DNA of 64,000 bases from Eurosta solidaginis (Eukaryota > Arthropoda > Insecta > Diptera > Tephritidae): assembly GCF_040869045.1 (NCBI RefSeq), contig NC_090321.1:130191689-130255688 (forward strand). Direction: 5' to 3'. Within the stretch, counting starts at the first letter, position 1. Each line of letters begins with the position of its first letter. Positions 1-12,122 of this stretch are shown here, in pieces. The position numbers and the translations under genes were made by a program. Below the pieces are notes generated by a model. It made no database searches. It saw only the letters and a program-made list of their open reading frames with translations, and had not been told where the DNA came from.

Positions 1-479
1 TGCATAATGGCAAATATGTCGTCCACATACTTTACAATTTGTTACGTCCCTCCCACAAATTGTCATCCTCCCAGCAGATGCTTGCAGCGGGACTGTGCCC
101 TACTCTCTTGCTCCGGGAAGGTATCGAACCCATTGCCGGGAAATAATCGTTTTAGGACGTTCATACTCTTGTCAGTTTGTCACGTGCAATGGATGGTTGC
201 ATCGGACAGGTTGCTCTGGGCTAGATCCCAAAACCCGATGTCCTCGTAACTTTTATAAATCTTTTGTGGCTCCTTGCTATTCACGCACTACGGCGCTACC
301 ATCTCATACGGCCCCTCCCACTCATAACTGCAATCTCCGTAGTAGAGTCGGTAGCAATGCCGAGCATCAGCCCCCGCCGCCGTCTTATTCTTCCCTCTTT
401 TCCGGCAGCAATCGTGGAGGTCAGAGAAACATACTCTTATTCCCAAATTGGACAAGACCTAAGTTAGGGGGGTGACCTT
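1..479. other. unassigned sequence, no gene recognised
   Basis: Short open frames exist here (for example 7-249 and 95-475 on the plus strand), but none has a motif I can recognise. The sequence is more GC-balanced than the AT-rich spacers elsewhere. It directly precedes the LOA-like reverse transcriptase fragment and could be a decayed part of that or another element. Confidence 0.3.
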
Positions 480-1907
480 ACAGGAGAAACCTTGCACAAA
501 ATATCAAGGAATCTTCCTAGACAGTAAGCTGTCATGGAAGCTCAATGTGGAGGAGAGGGTCAAGAAGGCTTCAACGGCACTCTATGCATGTACAAGAATG
601 CTGGGGTGTACGTGGGGCCTATCGCCCTCTCTTTATCATTAGGTTTTTACAGCGACTGTAAGCCCTATTCTATACTATGGAGTTCTTGTTTGGTGGAAAG
701 CCACACAAAAAACAACATACCTCAAAAAATTAGAGGGGTATGCAGACTATCGATGCTTAGCATTAAGGGAGCCAGGAAAACAACCCCGACGGCTGCACTG
801 TATGCCATTCTGCACATTCCACCTGTAGACCTGCTAGCAAATAACAAAGCATTAACGACCGCAACAAGGCTTGATGCTTCGGGGCAGCTTGAGCGTCGAC
901 CATATGGCCATAGTAGTATAACGTCATCAATCACAAGATGAACATACTACCTGATTCCCTGTCTGCGCTTCGAGGGAGATCTTAAAGCCACAATAGAGGT
1001 GGACGGTTGGCGCAAGTGTGCGCAAATGGCGGAGAAGATACATGTGTACACCGATGGTTCCAAAGTAGTGGAAGGAGTAGGGCCTGCGGTATACTGCGCT
1101 GATCCGGAAATAAACAGATCCTACGGCCGGATTACTGTAGCGTTTTCCAAGCGGAAATATTAGCCGTAACCAAAGCAGTAGAAACCTTGGAAGAGAATAG
1201 CTTAAGCTGCAACCGTGTTAACTTTTATATTGACAGTCAAGCAGCAATTAAGGCAATAATCTTGCATAGCACAGCATCTAAATGCGTGTTAGAGTGTAAG
1301 CAGCCTCTGGAGAGAATCGAGACAGGGAGAAGCATACATCCATATTGGGACCTAATTAGATTGGGCGAGATTAAGCAAAGGCGAGAGGTGCACATGATCG
1401 ACCAGTCGGGAAAGGCGTGGGTTCAAGCGCGGGGCTGTAAAATGTCGAAGGTTATGTGTAGATCTTACAACCTTAGACTCACACAGTTGCTTCTATCATT
1501 AAAAAGAGAGGACTGTAGACTAATGACAGGTATTCTGACTGGACACTGCCTTCTGGCGTCATATGCCTTTAAATTAGGCTTGGTCAGTGATAGCAGATGT
1601 AGGAAGTACGGGTTGGAGGAGGAAACGATCGAGCGCGTTCTGTGATCGTGCCCTGCACTTGCCAGGCTAAGACTCCAGCTATTAGGAGTGATACAGCTGT
1701 CACATCTAGAAGCAGCAAGTGGGTTAAGTCCTAGGAAGCTTCTAGTATTTTCCAAGAGGACGGAGTTATTTTATAACATAGGACCTGGCTTTTTGATAGG
1801 GTTTTTCAGTTTGGTCGTTAAAACCAACTTATGGTAACACTACGGACTCAATCAGTCTATGTGAGGTCCTCATGGACCGGCCAGTTCAACCTAACATAAC
1901 CTACCAT
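480..1907 (+). pseudogene. LOA-like non-LTR retrotransposon, 3' fragment (RT thumb, RNase H, 3' end)
   Basis: This is the 3' part of a non-LTR retrotransposon that would reverse-transcribe its own RNA. Around 490-860 the frames read as the C-terminal RT region, with the GIFLDSKLSW-type motif, an ILYYGVLVWW-type stretch and IPPVDLLA. From about 1030 an RNase H domain follows, with VYTDGSK and YIDSQAAI carrying the expected acidic residues. A cysteine-histidine tail lies near 1590-1650 (SRCRKYGLEEETIERVL). The end near 1880-1905 holds CCTAAC-type repeats, as seen at LOA 3' ends in flies. At least three frame changes and several stops make it dead. The 5' half is missing. The clade call rests on RNase H plus tail style and is moderately sure. 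Confidence 0.7.
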
Positions 1908-2420
1908 TGTGGCATGGTATCGAACAGAATAATTGAGCAATTTTGAACACTTCCGAATATCCTTCGAGATCTTTATTAGCTGAACAAAACCCAGCCATTT
2001 GGCGCTTGCAGATTTTTGTGCAAAAAAATCGTGATCATTGGCCTGGATTCCAAAAATTTTGACAAATTTACTATTTGATCATGTAACAAAGAATCATTGA
2101 TGGTCACTTTTTTCAAGCAAATAAAAGAGGCATGGTTGTACTTCACTATATTGCAAGTTTTGATCTGCTTTGAAATCCAACCATTTGAAAACTCTGAATT
2201 CCGAAAATCCTGACGTTCAAAGTTTCAGATATTCTAATGTCTCACAATAAACAATACCGATTTTTGTCAAAAATTCGTCCCAAGCATAGTCCTTTCCATC
2301 TTTTCTTAATTGTGCCAAATTCGTCCTTACAGCTAATGGAATAAAATTCGATTTTTGTCGTTCATCCACTTTTGATAGGAGATCATCGTAAACTGAAATT
2401 ATATCTAAAATGCTATCTTA
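1908..2420 (-). pseudogene. hAT-like transposase C-terminal remnant
   Basis: Read on the minus strand, the segment gives stretches such as YSEVFKIAQLFCSIPCHN next to the LOA end, and upstream (about 2200-2400) DDLLSKVDERQKSNFIPLAV. The first resembles the segment just before the conserved VER-x-FS part of the hAT dimerisation domain. The match stops where the LOA-like element ends, so that element may have inserted here. Frameshifts and a stop are present. The alternative is an unrelated AT-rich coding relic. Confidence 0.4.
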
Positions 2421-2514
2421 AATGGGGGGACATTTAGAGTATAAGGGGGGACGCTGGGACAAATCGTCGAAATCGGGGACAAATCCCCGAAAGTGGGGAC
2501 GTCTTGCAACCATA

Positions 2515-3475
2515 AACATAGACGTCCCAAATGTGGACCATTTTGAACATCCACGTCAATGGCACTACGTTACCGACTGTTTGGGTGTGATGTTTGATCA
2601 GGATCTATATTTAGGTGAGCATGCATCCGCAATTGTATCGAGTGTCCAGAGCCGCAATAAAATCCTCAAATCTCTTGCTGGCAGTACTTGGGGTAAAGAT
2701 AAAGAAACGCTCATTACCACTTACAAAGCAATTGGCCAGTCGATTGCATGCTACGCGTCCCCGATATGGTCCAACCCTAAAGACTACTGACTGGAAAAAG
2801 TTAGAGGCCCGCTAAATACCGCCCTCAGAACCGCCGCGGGTTGTCTTCTTATGTCCCCAGACCACCATCTACATAATGAGGCGAGAATACTCCCCGTTAG
2901 GGAGAGAAATGAAATGCTAACCAAACAGTTCCTGTTGAATACCCAGAAACCTGGGCATCACAACAGACATCTGAACGATGAGGCTACACGTCTCAGGGGC
3001 TTAAGGGGTCATCTCCGTAAGCATTATGAAGCAAAAAAGCACAAGCAGGTCCTCGGTGACATCCGCAAACAGGCGTTAGACTTCTGTGTCAGGAATTGTC
3101 AGGCGAATCCAGTTCTTAAATAAAAATACAGCGAACATGCAGAAGAGGAACGCACTCTCCCTAGGGAAACTCGCATCACTCTAGCTCAACTTCGATCTGG
3201 ATCTGGATATGGTAACAGGTTAAACTCTCACCTATCCAGAATCAACCCCGACATACAAAAGGTATATCCTGCTTGTAATGTCTCCCCACATGACACCAAC
3301 CATCTCTTTAACTGTATTGTGGAACCAACGCCTCTAACACACCTTTCATTATGGTCCACCCCTGTTGAAACAGCAAGTTTCCTTGGACTCCCGTTAGAGG
3401 ATATTGATGACAATTTGTGATCGGGCGCGCCTATTGGATACGGCGAAGCACTGTTACAACAACAACAGCAACAAA
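2515..3475 (+). pseudogene. Jockey-like non-LTR retrotransposon, 3' fragment
   Basis: Plus-strand frames give the RT thumb and C-terminal region of a Jockey-type element: LGVMFDQDLYLGEHA near 2580-2620, YASPIWS near 2755, the MSPDHHLHNEARILPVRERN stretch at 2851-2910, and a C-terminal cysteine/histidine motif (CNVSPHDTNHLFNC) near 3270-3312. The end is LGLPLEDIDDNL followed by a CAA-rich tail at 3450-3475, typical of these 3' ends. The frame breaks at about 2790, 2820 and 3123. Everything upstream of the RT thumb is lost. Family membership is clear; the exact lineage is not. Confidence 0.75.
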
Positions 3476-3476
3476 C

Positions 3477-3899
3477 ACGAATCTCCATCTTTACAACCAA
3501 AACTTTATCTATAGACTTCGATTCCAAATAAGAGCGAAAAGGTACCTGCACATAAAAACAGCAATTAGAAATAACGAGCCGGACCCGTGCGTATCTTGCG
3601 CAACCAATATAAAAGTCTCTTGTCAAATATCAACAGAAATCAGCTGTCAATCAACTAAAACTTGCAGCTTGCGCTGCCGCCTAGTATATGGCAGCAACTG
3701 CCGGTAATGCAGTGCAAATATTCACAATAATGCCATAGTACAAAGAGATTTCTTTGTGTACTCACAATCGTTTATTTTTAACAAATTGTTTTAAAAATAG
3801 CCCGAATCTCCATCTTTACAACCAAAACTTTATTTATAGATTTGGATTCCAAATATGAGCAAAAAAGGGACCCGTACATAAAAACAGCAATTAGAAATA
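3477..3899. repeat. pair of ~95-bp direct repeats flanking ~230 bp
   Basis: The segments 3477-3572 and 3804-3899 are close copies in the same orientation. Both start CGAATCTCCATCTTTACAAC and run to AACAGCAATTAGAAATAA, with scattered substitutions. The spacer holds no gene. The arrangement could be a local duplication, or the two ends of a very short element; no target duplication could be found. Confidence 0.6.
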
Positions 3900-4021
3900 A
3901 AATATATGATATATAAGATTGTTGATTTCTTTGCTATCTGAAATGTTACTTATTCCTTAAGAATATTCTATTTAATTATTACCCTTTATATAATCTCTAG
4001 CATTTATTCAGTATCGTTTTT

Positions 4022-5326
4022 TATACTGAGCTGAGCAGAGCTCACAGAGTATATTCATTTTGTTCGCATAACGGTAATCCGTAACGGCATAAACTAATCG
4101 AGATAGATATAGACTTCTATGTATCAACATTATCTGGGCGAAAAAAGAAATTTATTTAGCCATGTCATTCCCGTCCGACCATAAACACGATAACTTGAGT
4201 AAATTTTGAGGTATCTTGATGAAATTTGGTATGTGGGTTCCTGGGCACTCATCTCAGATCGCTGTTTAAAATGAACGGAATCAGACTATAACACACCCAC
4301 TTTTTCCATATCGAAAATTTCGAAAAACCGAAAAAGTGCGATAATTCATTACCAAAGACGGTTAGAGTAATGAAACTTGGTAGGTGGGTTGACCATATGA
4401 CGCAGAATAGAAAATTAGTAAAATCTTTGACAATGGGCTTGGCGCCGCCCACTTTTAAAAGAAGGTAATTTAAAAGTTTTGCAAGCTTTAATTTGGCAGT
4501 CGTTGAAGACATTATGATGAAATTTAGCAGGAACGTTACTCCTGTTCCTATATGTGTGTTATATAAAAATTTGCAAAATCGGATGACGAACATGCCCCCT
4601 TTTCAAAAAAAAATTTTAAAAGTCAAAGTTTAACATAAAATTGAATATCTTTACAGTATGTAAGTAAATTATGTCAACATTCAACTCCAGTAATGATATT
4701 GTGCAACAAAATACAAAAATAAAAGAAAATTTCAAAGTGGGCGTGGCTCCGCCCTTTTTCATTTAATTGTCTAGTATACTCTTAATGCCATAAGTCGAAT
4801 AAAAATTTACCATTCCCTTTGAAATTTGGTAGGGGCATAGATTCTATAATAGTAACTGTTTTCTGTGAAAATGGCGAAATCGATTGAAGCCACGCCAAGT
4901 TTTTATACACAGTCGACCGTCTGTCCTTACGCTCGGTCGTTGACACGATAACTTGAGCAAAAATCTATATATATTATCGATATCGAAAATTATTAAAAAA
5001 CAAAAAATGACATAATTCTATACCAAATATGAAAAAAGAGATGAAATATGGTGATTGGATTGGTTTATTGACGCAAAATATAACTATAGAAAAAACTTTG
5101 TAAAATGGGTGTGATACCTACCATATTAAGTAGAAGAAAAAAATAAGTTGTATAGGGCGAAATCAAAAGCCCTTGGAATCGTGGTATTCCATGCCTAAAT
5201 GAATTAACGGTATCCGACAGATGATGTTCTGGGTCACTCCGGTGCACATTTTGGTCGATATCTCCAAAAAGTCTTCACATATACAACTATGGACCACTCC
5301 CTTTTATAACCCTCATTAATACCTTT
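4022..5326. repeat. Helentron-like satellite-bearing repeat, copy A, left part
   Basis: This is a second copy of the element defined precisely at 8777-11972. It begins TATACTGAGCTGAGCAGAGC after a run of T, and then follows copy B block by block (GAGTATATT, GAATCGAGATAGATATAGAC-like, CACGATAACTTGAG, several GGGCGTGGC/CCGCCC blocks). It has diverged by point changes and small gaps and lacks the TCCG microsatellite of copy B. It contains only noncoding sequence. It stops at 5326 where the R1-like retrotransposon is inserted and continues at 18857. Confidence 0.8.
5311..5326. other. 16-bp target-site duplication, left copy (R1-like element)
   Basis: CCTCATTAATACCTTT here is repeated exactly at 18841-18856. 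The first copy touches the poly(A) tail of the minus-strand element (seen as a T run to 5338), the second its 5' end. The flanks on both sides belong to the same Helentron-like satellite unit, so the pair marks one insertion event. Confidence 0.85.
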
Positions 5327-5681
5327 TTTTTTTTTTTTGCGGGGAGGCTGAAAAATGCCTAATGCACCATAATTGCTGCCGTCGCAGCAACCGTGTGTCC
5401 CTAGTCTAAAAAACAGCCCCGTTCTGGAACCGTCGCCCACCCCGGCACCACTTTCGCATTACTTCAGGGTGGCGTTCCATATTTCTCATTTTTTAAGAGC
5501 CTACTGTTGTCCCTGCGTCCAGGTTCCCCCGCTATTTGCTCTGAGTGTCCATTTAATCGCCACTGCTTCGCAAGCGCATTTCTCTGCGCTCCCTCTCAGC
5601 ATCCATCAGGCGTGTCATTACTATAAATGCCATTTTGCTCACTGCAGTTCAGCACTATTTCCTGTTGCACATATGTGATAC

Positions 5682-8393
5682 TCAATTTCTCGTGGTAGGT
5701 TCCTTCCCAAAGACTCCATGCAAGGTGAGTATTTCTTCGTGGAAACGGGGGCAGTGGAACATGACGTGTTCTGCGTTTTCTAACTCCGTGGTACACATTG
5801 GGCAATGAGGATCCTCCTCTATCCTACGCTTCCATAAATACTCTTTGAAACCGCCATGTCCACTCATTATCTGTGTGAGATGGTAGTTCAGTTCGCCGTG
5901 CTTCCGCTCATTCCATTGAGCTACGTTCCAAACTAGTGTGAAAGTCCAACGCCCTTTACTCGAGGCCTCCCACCGTTCTTGCCACTGAGCTATTGTTTGT
6001 GTCCTTGCTCTTTTCTTGTCTTCTTCAGATGGTCGCTCGATATTAGTGTTATACAGATCGGCCATTTCGCTTGCCAGTAAGTCCACTGGGATTTTCCGGG
6101 TTAGAACCAAGATCGCGTCGTCGGACACCGTCCGATAAGCACTTGCTATTCTTAAAGAAGCAAGTCGGTACGCTGCTAATATATATTTTTGATGGGTCTG
6201 TTTAAATCCATACCACACTGGTGCTGCGTATAGTATTATTGAGCTGGTTACTGTGAACAATAGCTGACGTGTAGCTTCGCTCGGACCACCAATGTTAGGC
6301 ATTATTCGCATAAGTGATCCATTAACTTTGGAAATTTTCTCCCCCACCGCTCTGAAGTGCTCTTTGAAAGTTAACTTAGAGTCAATGTGCACTCCTAAGT
6401 ATTTTAAGGAATCCTTTGAGGTGATTTGATGATCCCCGACAGTTAAGACTACCTCGTTCGCCGACCGTTTGGAGCTTACTAATACCACTTCCGTCTTTTG
6501 GCTAGCCAACTCCAGTCCCGTATTGGTCAGCCGTTCCTTTATTCTTGCTACGGCGTCATTACATAAAGCTTGAAGCAGGTCCAGTTTCTTGGCCACTACT
6601 ACCACTGCAATATCATCAGCATATCCCAAAATTTTCGTTTTTTCTGGTAGATCAATCTTTAGCACCCCGTCATACATTAAATTCCAAAGCGTTGGACCGA
6701 GAACAGATCCCAGTGGGACGCCTCCTGTGATTTTGTACTCTTTTGCTCCTTGATCCGTGTCAAAAAGAAGTACTCTGTCTTTAAGATAGCTACCTATAAT
6801 TCTGCGTAAGTAAGCTGGAGTGCCGAAGCTTTGCAGCGCTGCCATTATCTGCATCCAGTTCGCAGTGTTAAAAGCATTCTTGATGTCCAACATAATCAGT
6901 GCACAGAACTTCCCTTTATTTTGGCCTCCAGAGATAGCTTCTCTAGCTATATTGACGACTGTTTGTATTGCATCTACGGTGGATCTTGATTTGCGAAATC
7001 CATATTGACTATTCGATAAGACACCTGGTCTTTCTAGAGTCAGCTGTAGGCGCTCACTAATTATACGCCCGAACATCTTCCCTAGGGAATCCAGCATACA
7101 AAGTGGCCTATATGAGGATGGTTCGTCCAGCTGTTTACCACGTTTCAGCAATAGGACAAGTCTTTGTCGTTTCCACGGGCGAGGGAACACGCCTTCTTGC
7201 ATACAGGCATTAAAAAGATCAGTAAATAATGTAGCCCTAGTAGTGATCGCGGCTTTAAGGGCTATGTTTGGAACTTCGTCGGGTCCTGGGGATTTGTTAT
7301 CAGCAACTCTTTTTGCAGCATCCAGCACCTCTTGCTCTGTAATTTGCGGAATTTCCGTACTTTCTAGATCCTCGCTTGGATAAGTCCAGCGATCTTGCGC
7401 CGGGAAAAGTGTTTCAACAATAATATTCATCAGTATCGGGCACGTAGGTTGCTGTGATATCGGTCCTTTAACTTTGGCCATCACAGTTCTGTATGCTGAT
7501 CCCCAAGGATCTAGGTCGACATTATCCAGCAGTTCCCTAAAGCATAACTTCTTTCTCTTTTTTATGGCATTTTTAAGTGCCATTCTTTGTGCGACATAGG
7601 TGCTTTGTAGCTCCGCATATCGTGGTGATGAGCGTGCCCTCTGCGCTATTCTTCGTGCTTTGTGACATTTTCTACGCTCCTCCGCAATTTCCTCATTCCA
7701 CCAATATACCGGAGTGCGCTGTGCTTTTCCGCGACTCATGGCAGCATCACATGCCATACATAGCAAGTTAGTGATTTGAACCGACTGGTCTTCCGCATGC
7801 GATTCTCGTACTATGGCGTCCTTCCAGATAATGTCAAATATTTGTGGGTCGAAAGGGTGCTGTTTCCATTTCCTAATTTGTCGATGTCTTCCTGCTACCG
7901 TTCTTGGAGTTTCGAGCAGCTCTACGCTAATAGCTTTATGGTCGCTGTGTGTGTAGACGTTGCTTATGGACCATTTTGCTCGTCTTGCTATTTCGCTGCT
8001 AGCGAAGGTGAGATCTATAATGGATCGTCTGGTACCTGTATCGAAGGTATATATCCCTGGTTCATTTAGGAGTTCTAGCCTCAAAGAAGTAAGGCTTTCG
8101 AGGAGAACTCTCCCTCTTTCGTTGGTTCGTCTACTTCCCCACACAGATGACAATGCATTTAAGTCTCCACACACTAAAAGCGGGTGTTTACCTCGTGCTT
8201 CAATGGTGATCCCGTATATCATGTCTTCGAACTCGGCGATGGTCATGCTCGGAGGGGCATAGCAACTGAAGAGGTATATACCGTTGATTTTTGCCCACGT
8301 GAATCCTGCTACCGTTGGCGTCATAATTTCCTGTGGGAGAAATTTCCCTGGTGCCCAAATTGAGGCTTTCCCTGCTGAATCTTAGAGCCAACC
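5682..8393 (-). pseudogene. R1-like ORF2, main part (endonuclease, reverse transcriptase, zinc motif)
   Basis: This encodes the enzyme that nicks target DNA and copies the element RNA at the nick. The open stretch from 8324 has 880 codons. In order it shows the endonuclease (GDLNALSSVWGSRR, then SDHKAISVEL), the reverse transcriptase (DEVPNIALKA, SSYRPLCMLD, SQYGFRKSRSTVDAI, GVPLGSVLGP, catalytic YADD) and a C-terminal C-C-H-C motif (CPMCTTELENAEHVMFHC). The first about 43 codons lie beyond the inserted LTR element at 16574-16699, and the two parts are in frame when one copy of the 4-bp target duplication is removed. A TAA at 8384-8382 breaks the frame at about codon 46. Otherwise the frame is open, which suggests a fairly recent insertion. 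Confidence 0.9.
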
Positions 8394-8776
8394 TGTAGCA
8401 TTATACGTCACACACTGTATTGTATCATTATATGCCACACCTACTGTAACATACTTGCGGCTTTACGCATAACAAATTCAAATATATTTTAGTAATAATC
8501 ATATTAGAATTATTGAACTAACCCAGACGGCACGGAATGCCGAATATGAGACACATATCACAGTTAATAAATTATACATATAAACACACAACCCATTGTA
8601 ATATACATACAAACATTCAACTAATTGTGGGAAAATACCAAAATATTCAAACTGATCTGCTGACGCTGCAAATTGTACAAAACTACATTAATGGAGTTAT
8701 GCATACAAAACTACATGTATACAAAGACTATACAAACGTACATGTATGCATAACCCATTTCCTATGTACTTATTTT

Positions 8777-11700
8777 TATACTCAGTTGAGCAGAGCTCAC
8801 AGAGTATATTAAGTTTGATTGGATAACGGTTGGTTGTACATATATAAAGGAATCGAGATAGATATAGACTTCCATATATCAAAATAATCAGGATCGAAAA
8901 AAAATTTGATTGAGCCATGTCCGTCCGTCCGTCCGTCCGTCCGTTAACACGATAACTTGAGTAAATTTTGAGGTATCTTGATGAAATTTGGTATGTAGGT
9001 TCCTGAGCACTCATCTCAGATCGCTGTTTAAAATGAACGATATCGGACTATAACCACGCCCACTTTTTCGATATCGAAAATTTCGAAAAACCGAAAAAGT
9101 GCGATAATTCATTACAAAAGACCGATAAAGCGACGAAACTTGGTAGATGAGTTGAACTTATGACGCAGAATAGAAAATTAGTAAAATTTTGGACAATGGG
9201 CGTGGCACCGCCCACTTTTAAAAGAAGGTAATTTAAAACTTTTGCAAGGTGTAATTTGGCAGTCGTTGAAGATATCATGATGAAATTTGTCAGGAACGTA
9301 ACTACTATTACTATATGTACGCTTAGTAAAAATTAGCAAAATCGGGGAAGGACCACGCCCACTTTTAAAAAAAATTTTTTTTAAAGTAAAATTTTTACAA
9401 AAAATTTAATATCTTTACAGTATATAAGTAAATTCTGTCAACATTCAACTCCAGTAATGATATGGTGCAACAAAATACAAAAATAAAAGAAAATTTCAAA
9501 ATGGGCGTGGCTCCGCCCTTTTTCATTTAATTTGTCTAGGATACTTTTAACGCCATAAGTCGAACAAAAATTAACCAATCCTTTTGAAATTTGGTAGGGG
9601 AGTAGATTTTACGACGCTAACTGTTTTCTGTGAAAAAGGGCGAAATCGGTTGAAGCCACGCCCAGTTTTTATACACAGTCCACCGTCTGTCCTTCCGCTC
9701 GGCCGTTAACACAATAACTTGAGCAAAAATCGATATATCTTTACTAAACTTAGCACACGTACTTATCTGAACTCACTTTATCACGATATAAAAAATGGCC
9801 GAAATCCGACCATAACCACGCCCACCTTATCGATATCGAAAATTACGAAAAATAAAAAAATGCCATAATTCTATACCAAATACGAAAAAAGGGATGAAAC
9901 ATTGTAACTGGATTGGTTTATTGACGCAAAATATAACTTTGGAAAAAACTTTGTAAAATGGGTGTGACGCCTACCATATTAAGTAGAAGAAAATGAAAAA
10001 GTTCTACAAGGCGAAATCAACAGCCCTTGGAATCTTGGCAGGAATACTGTTAGTGGTATTCCATATATAAATAAATTAGCAGTACCCGATAGATGATTTT
10101 CTGGATCACCTGGTCCACATTTTGGTCGATATCCCGAGAACGCCTTCACATATACATCTAAGGGCCACTCGCTTTTAAAACCCTCATTAATACCTTTAAT
10201 TTGATATCCATATCGTACAAACACATTCTAGAGTCACCCCTGGCCCACCCTAATGGCGATATCTCGAAAAGGCGTCCACCTATAGACCTAATGCCCACTC
10301 CCTATTAAAATGCTCAGTAACACCTTTCGTTTGATACCCATATCGTACAAACATTCTAGAGTCACCCCTGGCCCACCCTAATAGCGATATCTCGAAAAGG
10401 CGTCCACCTATAGACCTAATGCCCACTCCCTATTAAAATGCTCAGTAACACCTTTCGTTTGATACCCATATCGTACAAACATTCTAGAGTCACCCCTGGC
10501 CCACCCTAATGGCGGTATCTCGAAAAGCCGTCCACCTATAGACCTAATGTCCACTCCCTCTTAAAATGCTCAGTAACACCTTTCGTTTGATACCCATATC
10601 GTACAAACATTCTAGAGTCACCCCTGGCCCACCCTAATGGCGATATCTCGAAAAGGCGTCCACCTATAGACCTAATGTCCACTCCCTCTTAAAATGCTCA
10701 GTAACACCTTTCGTTTCATACCCATATCGTACAAACATTATAGAGTCACCCCTGGCCCACCTTAATGGCGATATCTCGAAAAGGCGTCCACCTATAGACC
10801 TAATGCCCACTCTCTCTTGAAATGCTCAGTAACACCTTTCGTTTGATACCCATATCGTACAAACATTCTAGAGTCACCCTTGGTCCACCTTTATGGCGAT
10901 ATCTCGAAAAGGCGACCACCTATTGAACTAAGGATTACTCCCTTTTAAAATACTCATTACCACCTTTCATTTGATACCCATATCGTACAAACACATTCTA
11001 GAGTCACCTCTGGCCCACCCTAATGGCGATATCTCGAAAAGGCGTCCACCTATAGACCTAATGCCCACTCCCTCTTAAAATGCTCAGTAACACCTTTCGT
11101 TTGATACCCATATCGTACAAACATTCTAGAGTCACCCCTGGCCCACCCTAATGGCGATTTCTCGAAAAGGCGTCCACCTATAGACCTAATGCCCACTCCC
11201 TCTTAAAATGCTCAGTAACACCTTTCGTTTGATACCCATATCGTACAAACACATTCTAGAGTCACCCCTGCCCACCCTAATGACGGTATCTCGAAAAGGC
11301 GTCCACCTATAGACCTCATGCCCACTCCCTCTTAAAATGCTCAGTAACACCTTTCGTTTGATATGGCGATATCTCGAAACGGCGTCGACCTATGGAACTA
11401 AGGATCACTCCTTTTCAAAATACTCATTAACAGCTTTCATTCGATACCCATATCGTACAAACATATTCTAGAGTCACCCCTGGTCCACCTTTATGGCGAT
11501 TTCTCGAAAAGGCGTTCACCTATAGAACTAAAGCCCATTCCCTTTTAAAATACTCATTACCACCTTTCATTTGATACCCATATCGTACAAACACATTCTA
11601 GAGTCACCCCTAGTCCACCTTAATGGCGATATCTCGAAAAGGCGTCCACCGATAGACCTAAGGCCCACTCCCTCTTAAAATGCTAAGTAACACCTTTCAT

Positions 11701-11972
11701 TTGATACCCATATCGTACAAACAAATTCTAGAGTCAGCCCTGGTCCACCTTTATGGCGATATCCCTAAATGGCGTCCATCAATAGAACTATGGCCTACTC
11801 TCTCTTAAAATACTCTTTAATACCTTCCATTTGATACACATGTCATACAACCACATTCCAGGGTTACCCTAGGTCCATTTTCCTACATGGTGATTTCCCT
11901 TATTTTGTCTCCATAGCTCTCAACTGAGTATGTAATGTGCGGTTGCACCCGAACTTAACCTTCCTTACTTGT
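8777..11972. mobile_element. Helentron-like nonautonomous element, complete copy B
   Basis: The element is bounded exactly because the paired LTR is an empty site. It starts TATACTCAGTTGAG and ends CCTTCCTTACTTGT. Removing it restores the 3' LTR sequence TATTTTTAGTTATT with no target duplication, as if inserted between two T residues. A 12-bp inverted repeat lies at 8779-8790 and 11919-11930. The 5' end can fold (TATACTC with GAGTATA at 8802-8808), and a small GTGC-GGTT-GCAC hairpin sits 24 bp from the 3' end. A TCCG microsatellite lies at 8923-8944 and a 128-bp satellite fills 10190-11880. No protein is encoded. Subterminal inverted repeats, a microsatellite, T-T insertion and a 3' hairpin are known for Helentron/DINE-type elements; the assignment is inferred. 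Confidence 0.65.
10190..11880. repeat. 128-bp tandem satellite inside the Helentron-like element
   Basis: About 13 head-to-tail units are present, spaced 128 bp (for example CACCTTTCGTTTGATACCCA at 10321, 10449, 10577, 10705 and 10833). Units share CATATCGTACAAACATTC, GAGTCACCCCTGG and GGCGATATCTCGAAAAGGCG. Units toward the left are most alike, and those after 11340 are more diverged, with one internal deletion at 11362. Short open frames running through it are chance. Confidence 0.9.
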
Positions 11973-12107
11973 TAGTTATTAGTATTAAGATATTTATGAA
12001 TGTATAGGTTAAGTAAATTAGTATAAAAGACAATAATTTATTCAATAAAGGAGAGACTTAATGTCGCACAATCAAACGTGCAACGTCTTTCAATTACGAA
12101 TATTTCA

Positions 12108-12122
12108 TGGCGATCCTGCCAG
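12108..12122 (+). other. primer-binding site, tRNA-Arg type
   Basis: TGGCGATCCTGCCAG follows the 5' LTR directly. It is complementary to what I recall as the 3' end of insect tRNA-Arg (anticodon ACG) including CCA. The 412 and mdg1 lineages of Drosophila are known to use tRNA-Arg, which supports the lineage call. The related element further right has the same site with one change (23519-23533). Confidence 0.75.

Larger units (their letters stand above)
8394..12107 (+). repeat. 5' LTR of the 412/mdg1-like element, split by an insertion
   Basis: It starts TGTAGCATTATACG and ends ACGAATATTTCA, matching the 3' LTR at 16072-16569. Apart from the 3196-bp insert at 8777-11972 it is about 518 bp against 498 bp in the 3' LTR. 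The main other difference is about 25 extra bases near 8665-8690. It keeps the TATAAAAG promoter-like motif and an AATAAA signal near 12023-12050. The two LTRs are otherwise nearly identical, which points to a young insertion. Confidence 0.9.

Noticed and set aside
5682..8324. 880-codon frame as a host gene
   Set aside because: Endonuclease, reverse transcriptase and zinc motifs in R1 order, with target duplications around the whole element.
10190..11880. CRISPR-like array of regular repeats
   Set aside because: Units are 128 bp with no unique spacers, in a eukaryotic transposon setting; this is a satellite.
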